Source: Hippopus hippopus
Lineage: Eukaryota; Mollusca; Bivalvia; Cardiida; Cardiidae
DNA length: 64,000 nucleotides
Assembly (NCBI GenBank): GCA_946811185.2
Contig: OX328100.1
Location: 18,030,999 to 18,094,998, forward strand
Direction: 5' to 3'
The stretch's first letter is position 1, and each line of letters starts with the position of its first letter. The translations under genes and the position numbers were made by a program. Of this stretch, positions 56,005 through 64,000 are shown piece by piece. Below the pieces are notes generated by a model. It made no database searches. It worked only from the letters and a program-made list of their open reading frames with translations, and had not been told where the DNA came from.

Positions 56005-56255
56005 AATTATATGAAACTTTGGCATTATTTTTTTGCAAACCCGATCAACGAATCTTAACTAAATTAAACATAACATACATTTTTTGTTCTAGAAAGAAGA
56101 CCAAAATTATTTCAAGGTCACTATTGTCAAGAAAGTCCAAGCAAAGCGGACCGTCAGTGTAGATCGAAGATCAGACTGCACGTCTCACGTTTTATGGTCA
56201 AACCTAGAGTCGTCAATTTTAATCAAAATCATCCTTCGAAAGCCCTATTAAGGTT
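56005..56255 (+). repeat. H copy 2
   Basis: See matches listed for 55165-55436; GAAACTTTGGCATTATTTTT to GAAAGCCCTATTAAGG. Confidence 0.6.
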
Positions 56256-56509
56256 CTGTAAGGAGGTGATTGATTATAGCGATTTCTCCCACAAATGAGA
56301 GCAAACATTACCCACAATCAAAAGGATATTTTTGACAAGGACATAAAGGGTCAAGTTATAGCCTTCATTTTTTCTGTCAACATTGGACTTTGACTCGTGA
56401 TTGTTTCGAACCCTTTCTAGAATAACACGGTTTTTTTTCCGGACATCCGAATTCGATTCATCCCAGAACAGAACAGAACAGTTCTGTTCTGCACTCCAAA
56501 AAAGACACA

Positions 56510-56725
56510 TGTACCAAACGATAAAAGTTTAGAAAAGTCCAAATTGAAAGCATTTGCAGACAATAAATTAAATGTGAATCTCAAATAAAATTTGTTTTAG
56601 AAGGGTAGGAAGCAATGTGGGAGAAGCAGAAAACGCTACTGCCAGACTTCTCCTTTTCCCAAAATGCTTTCAAAAGCTTTCTTTCTCATGGTCGTTTAAA
56701 GTCGGGATTGTGTGGTAAAGGTTTA
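56510..56725 (-). repeat. pal-A copy, core degraded
   Basis: GTACCAAACGATAAAAGTTT to GTGTGGTAAAGGTTTAA; the centre reads GCTACTGCCAGAC. A 10-bp-arm inverted repeat of AGAAC units lies just before it (56469-56491). Confidence 0.6.
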
Positions 56726-56964
56726 AAGGGACCTCAAACTAGATTTCGTTTCGAAATTGTTTTTTAAGAAAACCTCAACAAAGACTACTATAATTTTCAT
56801 TCACGTAAAAAGGTGGCTTTAAAATCAAAATGTAGATAGAAACACATGTAGAAAATACATTTTTTTCCCTAATTTTTTACCGTAAAATTTCCTATTCCGT
56901 TACTAACGATATAGCCATTATTGCCTAACATTAGATGAATACATTTTTAACACGGAATAATGCC
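56726..56964. other. No feature recognised
   Basis: AT-rich intergenic DNA. Confidence 0.35.
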
Positions 56965-57100
56965 AGTTGGCCTTATGGCTCAGTGTTAGAGCCCCAGGCC
57001 ACATTTTTGAAGGTCGTGGGTTGTTGTCCTACAGGAGGCATTTTGTTGGCGTTTTCCCCAACCAAGGACAAGCAGTTACGTCTTTATGATTTATACAAAC
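56965..57100 (+). mobile_element. Possible SINE head
   Basis: A-box-like TATGGCTCAGTGTTAGAGC followed at a tRNA-like distance by GGTCGTGGGTTGTTGTCC, a weak B-box. Confidence 0.35.
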
Positions 57101-57828
57101 AAAAGACCGTCTTTCTCCTATCTCAAAAAGTGTTCAGTCAAAATCGAGTTGAATGTCCCTTTTTCGGCGCTGCTAAATGTGCTGGCTTTTGACCCACTTT
57201 GTGTTACTGATAACAAATGAATAAATAGAAATTTGTGATTGGTAAAAAAAATGTAGACATGTTGTAAGGACCACTGCCTATTTGCTGCCAAATTTATGCA
57301 GTCTACCTCTTTTTCAAAGATATTTCTTGTTACTAATGAGATTTTTTGCTCGACTAAGCTTGAACAGCTTAAAAAAAGACGTGGGAAAGGAATGGTTGTT
57401 TGCAAGCAGTAGTTGTTCTCCATTCTTCCAATTTCTTAAAAAAAAAAAAAAGCTTTTGTTGCTTGAAATGTTGAATTTCTGCCGTCAATTATGGCAGTTT
57501 TTTTGTATTTGCAAAAAGTGTTATGCGCTGTGATTCAATGGATTAATAAATAATACAAAAAAGTTACTACTTTTTTTCAAACTCCTGGCTGCTTTTCAAA
57601 ATAAAGAAGATACATAAGCAAATGTCATTCAATGATATTTATCGCAGACAGGAAGAACGGTTCCCCTTGCAATGCCTTTTATCAAATCTGGAAAAGAAAT
57701 TTGGCTGCGCTGGGATTCAAACCGAAAAACCATCTGTTATGGGCCCAACAGGTGACAGAAAGAGGTGCCTTATTTCGATAGGACAAGAACTAAAACCAGA
57801 AAGACAGAGTGGAAGACAAAAAATAAAT
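57101..57828. other. No gene recognised
   Basis: A weak tRNA-like B-box on the - strand near 57705 (see rejected) and A-runs; nothing firm. Confidence 0.35.
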
Positions 57829-58095
57829 GAGCCATAATCTTAGAAAAGGGGTTTTCATGCATCCCTATGATGCAATATACCAAGAAAGTTATCACATGAT
57901 TATGGATTCACAACATCCATTTTTTTCCCACAACCGATTGAAATATGAGATAAAATGGTATTTAGGCATGCAGAAAATTCACCCACAGCAAAAAGTATCG
58001 ACTCATGTCAGCCTGCGCGGAATGCGCAGGCTGACATGGGTAGGTACTTTTTGCAGATGCATTGAATCCTCTTTTCACAGAGCATTGCTCAAATG
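57829..58095 (-). repeat. pal-B copy, full length
   Basis: ATGAGCCATAATCTTAGAAA to TTTTCACAGAGCATTGCTCA; core GTCAGCCTGCGCGGAATGCG. Confidence 0.75.
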
Positions 58096-58267
58096 TTTCC
58101 ATCACGAGAGCTAAAATAGAAGAACAAACATCAGAACAAAAGAGGTACTTCAACAGAAGCGTAAAAAATGTCAACCTTTCTTCAGCCTGGCGTCGCTTTT
58201 TAACATATCGTGGGGTTGATGCAGAAAGGAGTCAAGTGACATTTTTAACATTTTGAGAAAAACGAAG

Positions 58268-58496
58268 TTAACCCTTTACCGAACAATTTCTGGATTTTAC
58301 GACCTTGAGAAAAAAGCCTTTTCAAAATATTGTGAGAAAAGGAGAAAATGCTGGTAACCAGCATTTTCTCATTTTCCCCACAATATTTTCTACCCCTCCC
58401 AAAATATACTTAAATTTTCAATTCAGTTTCATTTTGTCATCTGCTAAAGCTTTCAATTTCGACTAGTCTAAAATTTTGTCGTTTGGTAAAGAGTTA
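58268..58496 (+). repeat. pal-A reference copy, complete with TTAA at both ends
   Basis: TTAACCCTTTACCGAACAAT to GTCGTTTGGTAAAGAGTTAA, 229 bp. The ends share TTAAC(C/T)CTTTACC in inverted orientation. The centre is a ~66-bp palindrome from AATATTGTGAGAAAAGGAGA around GCTGGTAACCAGC. TTAA boundaries and CCCTTT-type ends are features of piggyBac-family transposons, so pal-A is probably a piggyBac-mobilised MITE; this is inference. Confidence 0.85.
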
Positions 58497-59599
58497 AAGG
58501 TTTGACTGATTAGTATAAATCAGAAAGCTCCTGTACCTCAAAACTTTTTAATGCTGAAGATAAGCATATAAATGAGGATTATCTATACATAAGTCATTTG
58601 AATTTAAGTTGTTGCATTTTTTGTATTTTAATGGATTTTACAAAAGAGGTACTTCAACGGAAGCGTAAAAAATGTCAACCTTTCTCTAGCCTGGCGTCGC
58701 CTTGTAACATACATGTATAAACGATGTATGAGGACATTGTGACACAACAAAAAATCCTCAAAAAGAGGACGTTTTTAAAATGTGCCAACTATTGAATATG
58801 TAGCACGTTTTTGTTTTCATTCAAATTTTATCTGCAGAGCTATTTGCTCTGTTTTTAGAGGTCTCAGCAGTGATATAGACTCCAGAGAGGAGTCAAAACT
58901 ACCGATGGAGGAATATATTGATTCACAAAAAGTCTAATCCACTTCACACCACAAAGTCAATTGACACTCGGCAAACACTCGTTAAAACTATAACTCGACA
59001 AGATGAGATACTTTTCGCCATTTTCATGGAACTCGATTTTCAACCACTTACTCATGCCTACTTAATTCTTTATGCTGATATATGAAATGAAACATAAATA
59101 TATCTAACTAGTAGGAAAGACATAAGTATTACAAATCCGCTCCTATTCTCGGTGAAAACATCGTCCCAGAACAGTAAATACGTAGATCTAAGATCAAATC
59201 AGGCTATATATTGTATAATCTAGATCCAATCCGTCGCCAAAAGCGTCCCAGCTGCCTCTAGTCAAGGATAGTGTGTGCGCGTATTTTTTTGTGTATGTGG
59301 AAAAAGTGCGACAAAGTGTTTAAAAGTAAACAAAATGTTTCTGTTCCTATATGTACATGTATTTATGTGTGGTACAAGAAATCGCACCTGTTGGACAATG
59401 AAATTATTAAAGAAGCTTAGAGTGAAGAGTAATGCTCGTCATTTGACTTTTGATTTCTGGCCTTATCGAAAATTGTAAGATTTGCATTATGAATTGTTAC
59501 TGGTGATTTCATTTGCTGTACAGAATAGAATAATATCTTACCGAGACCTGTTAAAGCAACCTGACTGCTAATATGACAACGCGGCTTGTTTCATGTTAG
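58497..59599. other. No gene; one short dispersed duplicate
   Basis: AAAAGAGGTACTTCAACGGAAGCGTAAAAAATGTCAACC at 58643 repeats the sequence at 58138 almost exactly, continuing for about 65 bases. A decayed pal-C lies near 59175-59245. Confidence 0.5.
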
Positions 59600-59900
59600 A
59601 CCAGCCTGCAATAGCTCAGGTTGTAGAGTATGAGTATGAACGTCAAATCTCGGACCACTTAAGGGTGTGGATTCAATCGCAAGGGCTGGTCATCTGAAAT
59701 TACAAATAATATTTCGGCTTAGGAGTTAAACCAATGTCCCGTGTGACAGTGCTATACACTGGGCACGTTAAAGAACCAGGCGTGACGTAGGATAGGTTTC
59801 GTCCTGTATCTTGCGCTATTCCTGGTAACAAAATTAATTGTCTTTCGCCCATATGGGCAACCGATGGCGACGATAAATAAATGAAAAATCAACCAACCAA
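59600..59900 (+). mobile_element. tRNA-derived SINE with tail CGACGATAAATAAATG
   Basis: A-box AATAGCTCAGGTTGTAGAG, B-box-like GGATTCAATCGC, internal CACTGGGCACGTTAAAGAAC (a conserved central-domain type block), tail CGACGATAAATAAATG followed by AACC repeats. Confidence 0.75.
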
Positions 59901-60621
59901 CATAATTTCTAAGTTCAGTTCCAAATTTCAGTTACATATTCGTTTGTATGTTAAAGACATAGTGGGTCCTATTTACGTGTCTGAAATAATTCAAATGGTA
60001 TTTATTCATGTATACAGCGTGGTTAGTTTAGTTAAACAATATTTTATTGCCATATAAGCATGTTCACATGATAGATACATACAGCAAAATTTCGAGTACA
60101 TAGAATGATGCATGTGGATTGTAAAACTGGTCTGGCAACAGGTTCTCACAGCTTAGGTTCGGCCATTCTTCTTCTCCGATTACATGTTTGAAAAAAAAAA
60201 AAAAACGGTCTTATATGGAAGCTGAAAAACGTTCAAACATTTCAAAAGTTTAGAAATGATAAACAAAAGTAAAGCGTGATCAAAGAAAGCTGTCTGAACA
60301 GAAAGAACAATTTCACGTTGAAGTATCGCGCGATTCGAGACGGTGCAGTCTCGTGATGAATATTCAAATCATGACCTTTGCTTTAGGGGTCACGATGCAA
60401 AAATGGTCAAGATATAAATATGAAAATAATTGGCGAGATGTATGTTTATGATAATAACTAATTTTTCACTGTGAAAACTCATTTGTGATTTGATCTGAAT
60501 TTTATATACCAATTTCAGTCGCAGCCTTTGCAAAGTCTCGTACATGTTAATGGCCATTTAATTTCCGACAAGAATCTGTCACCGAGACTCGATATTATTT
60601 TTGATATAAAGTGCAAGTATT
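59901..60621. other. No feature recognised
   Basis: Intergenic; 14-base A-run near 60190. Confidence 0.4.
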
Positions 60622-60878
60622 TCGACCATGCTCTGTGAAAAGGGGGATTAATGCATCTGCAAAAAAGTATCGACCCAGGTCAGCCTGCGCAGTCCGCGCA
60701 GGCTGACCTGTGTCGAAACTTTTTGCTATTGGTAAATTTACTGCAATTTGAATGACCATTCTACCACATGATTTAGCCGATTTTAAGACAGAATGGGTCT
60801 ATTTTTATGCGACGACGACCGACTTGCTTGGTGTAATGCATTACAACGATGACTTTATCCCCCTATTCCCAGGGGGCT
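60622..60878 (+). repeat. pal-B copy
   Basis: GACCATGCTCTGTGAAAAGG; perfect core GTCAGCCTGCGCAGTCCGCG; the right end is decayed (TATCCCCCTATTCCCAGGG). Confidence 0.75.
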
Positions 60879-61021
60879 AGTTTTACTTTCAACCATAACT
60901 TTTTGCGGACGACATTTCATGTCTTGCAGCAGATCATTTTTCTACGTTTGCTGCAATGCTTTTACTTTTTCTATTTCAAGGAATCTGTGTTTAAAACGCT
61001 ATTTCATATAGACCATTTATA

Positions 61022-61412
61022 TATGAGTCATGCTTTGAAAAAAAGCAGATTAAATGCAACTCCGTATTGTTTTATACAAAGTAAGTCGGAACACCATTCC
61101 ACAAAATCCATTTGAACCTAGCCTGGGTTCCAGTCCGATAATTTTTTCCTTATATATATTCGGACTTTACTTTGTCAAAAATGTCATTTTTGTCAAGTAA
61201 CCATGGTTCATATATAAAAAAGAAGGAAAATATGATCGGACTAGAACCCAGACTAATTTGAACTGGCTGAATCCTGAGGAAGAGTGGTTCTTCGACATGG
61301 AGAAAATTGATCAATTGCGAAAACATTTGACTTATGTCAGCCTGCACAGTCCGCGCAGGCTGACATGAATCGATATTTTTGCAGATGAATTAAGCCCCCA
61401 AACGGAGCATGA
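61022..61412 (-). repeat. pal-B copy split by a 138-bp element
   Basis: GAGTCATGCTTTGAAAAAAA to AAAATCCATTTGAAC, then the insert, then GGCTGAATCCTGAGG...core GTCAGCCTGCACAGTCCGCG...CGGAGCATGACTC. Confidence 0.75.
61118..61255. mobile_element. 138-bp hAT-like MITE with 8-bp target-site duplication
   Basis: Terminal inverted repeats of about 34 bases, CTAGCCTGGGTTCCAGTCCG and (inverted) TTAGTCTGGGTTCTAGTCCG. Flanked by ATTTGAAC at 61110-61117 and 61256-61263. An 8-bp duplication is typical of hAT transposons. Confidence 0.8.
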
Positions 61413-61494
61413 CTCGTACTTTTGAAGGTCATTTGTTGTAAAATTGTTACAGGAGGAAAAACATACAATTGCTAACCTCTTTCACGCCAAATAA

Positions 61495-61728
61495 ATGAGC
61501 CATGCTCTGGCAAAAGAGGTTTAATGCATCTCACTGGTGTATTATACCAAGCAGGTTGTCACATAATTAAGATTCATAAGTCCATTTTGTCGAACGGTCG
61601 ACGGTATCATGAGGTAGAACGGTCCTTGGATATGCAGCAAATCTATCAAAAGTAAAAAGTGTCTACCTCAGTCAGCCTGCGCGGTGCGCGGACTGAGCAG
61701 GCTGAATAAACTCGACCTCTTTCGACGG
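61495..61728 (-). repeat. pal-B copy, right end lost
   Basis: ATGAGCCATGCTCTGGCAAA; core GTCAGCCTGCGCGGTGCGCG; ends CTCGACCTCTTTCGACGGC. A pal-C half (GCAGCCTGATCTTATTCTAC) follows at about 61788-61842. Confidence 0.7.
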
Positions 61729-61904
61729 CTAAAAAAAAAAAATCCGACACGCGGAAATATTTTTCTATGACGGGCTTGACTAAACAAGCGGACACTATGG
61801 ATTTTATGCAGCCTGATCTTATTCTACGCCGTCCGTAAAAGCCCATTATTTCTTACATGAAGCTTATAGGGTTAAATATACAAGGCAGAGTATGAAGTCC
61901 GGGT

Positions 61905-62075
61905 CCGTGTTCAGCAACCGTTCCTAAGAACGTTTTCAAACTTGTTCTTCGGAATTTTCTTATTTTGAAGTAACGTGATTTCTGATTGGCTACACTATTT
62001 TGTTTAGCCAATCAGAATTTAAGTTAAGTTCAAATTTAGAAAATCTGTGAGAATAAGACTGAGAATGCACCCTGA
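61905..62075. repeat. E copy
   Basis: GTGTTCAGCAACCGTTCCTA; core TTTCTGATTGGCTACAC facing GTTTAGCCAATCAGAAT. Confidence 0.65.
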
Positions 62076-62645
62076 AATCCCAATCTATTCCAAACTTGTG
62101 ACACTTTTTTGACATCTGGGCACTAGAATGCTGGAGAAAAACAAAGTGACAAGTAAGGAGTTGCTCGGAAGGATCTTTTTCGCCTTTTGTCATCATGTTT
62201 TTCCTAGTTTTCTGTACATCAAGGTTTCACTGTGTGCATAGGACCTTTGTTTTCTATGAGGTGCGCAAAACTAGGCTCCTGAAGTTGCAGAGGGCATAAT
62301 GTGCATGTTTAACGCATTGCCACCCAAGCCTGTCGTGTATTTTCCTGAAAAAAAAAGTAGCAAATGTACATATGCGAGAAAAAATTGAAGGAATGCTAAC
62401 AAATTTGTTGGTGGCAAAAATTGTGAATAAAGTTGCCTTTTCTAGAAGTAAGCAAGCACATACATCTCAAATTAATTCAACGTGTTAATTTAAGTCGAAA
62501 GTTTTCTTCCTCAGGGTCGTAAAAACACGATACTGTGTGGTATAGAGTTAATACCATAAGTTGTGTGAGCTTGTATCACAAGATTTCAATGTAAATAAAA
62601 AGGATAAAACAGACTGGGAGTTTTTAAAATCGCAAACTTTGGAAT
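62076..62645. other. No gene; a pal-A right-end fragment
   Basis: TCAGGGTCGTAAAAACACGA to GTGTGGTATAGAGTTAA at about 62494-62552. Confidence 0.4.
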
Positions 62646-62745
62646 GGGTTTTGCTGGCGGACGATGTAGGTTAAAGATCAGACTACACGTTCTATGCAGT
62701 CTGATCTTGATCTACGCCGTCCGCAACGACAGCGTTTATTAGCAA
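62646..62745 (+). repeat. pal-C copy, core
   Basis: GGCGGACGATGTAGGTTAAA, GATCAGACTACACGTTCTAT and complement. Confidence 0.65.
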
Positions 62746-63054
62746 CATATGCAGTGTTCTCATTATGAAACAATCGATCTTTTCTGATGATTGAAAAATA
62801 TCTTCTTTAATTATTCGACAGCCTTGGGGTTTGTAATTCTAATTGGCTGACAGACGTTGGGACCTTCTGAGAGTCTCTTGGGAAAAATAGGAAATTCATC
62901 GACGTGGCATTTCACACTTTAAATGCTTTACTTTAAGTAGACTTATAGTATTGTTGATGCGTTTATTGAGGACCTTTTTCTTTGTCGAAATATTCACATT
63001 ACAGAAATAAATCGGACCAAGCTGTTCATTTTTCTGTTTTCCACGAAGTATGGA
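62746..63054. other. No feature recognised
   Basis: Intergenic. Confidence 0.35.
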
Positions 63055-63281
63055 TTAATCCTTTGCCACATAATCCTGCGATTTAACGACCATGACAGAA
63101 GAGGCTTCGGAAAACATTGTGGGAAAAGGAGAAAATGTTTGTAACCAGCATTTTCTCCTTTTCCCACAATGTTTTCTACCATACGAAAGAAAAATATCAT
63201 TTTTTAAGTAACACTTGATATGTCGTCTGCAAACTGTCAGTATCGACATGCTGAAATATTGTCGGCTGGTAAAGAGTTTAA
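63055..63281 (+). repeat. pal-A copy, well preserved
   Basis: TTAATCCTTTGCCACATAAT to GGCTGGTAAAGAGTTTAA; palindrome AACATTGTGGGAAAAGGAGA, with the core changed to TGTTTGTAACCAGCA. Confidence 0.75.
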
Positions 63282-64000
63282 AAAGAACTCGTAAACAAGG
63301 AATTTACACATAATTTCGTCCTTATAAATCAAAGCACAACATTAGTAGCTCTCGCAGGCAGTGCAGATACTTCAAAGTTTGGTTGTATATTTACATTTGC
63401 TGAAAATTTTTAGAGACATTCTGATAAGAAAAAAAAACATAAAAATTAAAAAATGCCACAAGGTTGTTCACTTGCTTCTCCTTATTTAAAACACCAATCT
63501 CATAAATTCTAGACGTTGTGGTTTAAAGGGGCTTATCGAGTTTTTATTCTGTAAATCAAAATTTCTTGTAAAACACCGATAAATACATTTAGTTTTCTTT
63601 GCATCCGTATAAATTGTACGGTTACATTCAGTAAAAAGGTGCAGTCTTTGGTGTTTAGATAAATGAATGATCGTCTCGACATCATTAAATTCGTCTATAT
63701 ATTACATCAGATATGACGTCATCATACTAATTAATACGAATCTTCGTAATCGACGCGTGATTTTGATTTTATGACATTTCCATGAGTCTTAACGAAACTC
63801 TGGTGCGAAATCTAAAAATACCTTTAAAAGGCTCTGAAGCTCATTTAGGAAGTGCCACTGAAAATTTTTTGTCCTACTGATGTCTCTCTTCGTAACATAT
63901 GATTTGTAAACTGTCGCTCCACTCAATTCAGTGATAAACAATTTTTTTTTAAGTTTGGTGAAACTTTTAAAAATTTGAATAGATGTAGCTGCGTTTAAGT
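63282..64000. other. No feature recognised
   Basis: AT-rich DNA up to the window end; no exon or repeat supported. Confidence 0.4.

Noticed and set aside
57690..57790. tRNA gene or SINE on - (GGTTTGAATCCC near 57705)
   Set aside because: A B-box-like string alone; no acceptable A-box or cloverleaf could be drawn.

Overview
The window looks like genomic DNA of a marine or freshwater mollusc, most likely a bivalve. The evidence is a very AT-rich, gene-poor background, a very dense load of short palindromic non-autonomous transposons, tRNA-derived SINEs, roughly 160-bp 'TTGTCCGGA' tandem repeats of a kind common in molluscs, and a seven-cadherin-repeat protocadherin with a large ectodomain exon. 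The species cannot be named from the sequence alone.

Region 1 (1 to about 3.77 kb) is the right part of an integrated adintovirus/Polinton (Maverick)-like element. It holds an adenain-type cysteine protease (5' end outside the window) and a fibre-like protein on the + strand. A small lysine-rich protein, an IAP-type RING protein and an unknown 171-residue protein lie on the - strand. The reading frames are open and compact. The two larger - strand genes share the same ~44-bp TATA-containing promoter, and AT-rich hairpins sit at the gene 3' ends. The element ends next to, or inside, a host palindromic repeat.

Region 2 (3.8 to 26 kb) is intergenic. It has two ~160-bp tandem arrays. The first (5.7-7.2 kb) carries a perfect or near-perfect 13-bp oestrogen-response-element palindrome in seven consecutive units. 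Between about 10.07 and 12.71 kb there are probably two exons of a small secreted cysteine-rich protein. A minisatellite lies at 13.4-14.2 kb.

Region 3 (26.3 to 41.7 kb, - strand) is a four-coding-exon protocadherin gene of 1152 codons. Exon 1 encodes the signal peptide, seven EC repeats, the transmembrane helix and the proximal tail. Three small exons at 29.4, 28.9 and 27.9 kb encode the distal tail. All junctions have GT/AG signals in matching phase. A 42-bp duplication of the exon 3 donor creates a possible in-frame alternative donor. Intron 1 (about 9.6 kb) is filled with transposon fossils.

Region 4 (41.7 to 64 kb) contains no convincing gene. It is a graveyard of small palindromic elements, SINEs and microsatellites.

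The dispersed repeats fall into families named here as follows. pal-A: TTAA-bounded, ~225 bp, ~66-bp central palindrome around GCTGGTNACCAGC. pal-B: ~260 bp, ends AGCCATGCTCTG. pal-C: TTAA-bounded, ~215 bp, core palindrome GATCAGACTGCACG. D: ~260 bp double hairpin, ends GCAACACGCGAAAA. E: ~190 bp, central inverted CCAAT-box palindrome. H: ~260 bp. Several are nested, with target-site duplications that give relative ages. All family assignments come from comparing copies inside this window only.
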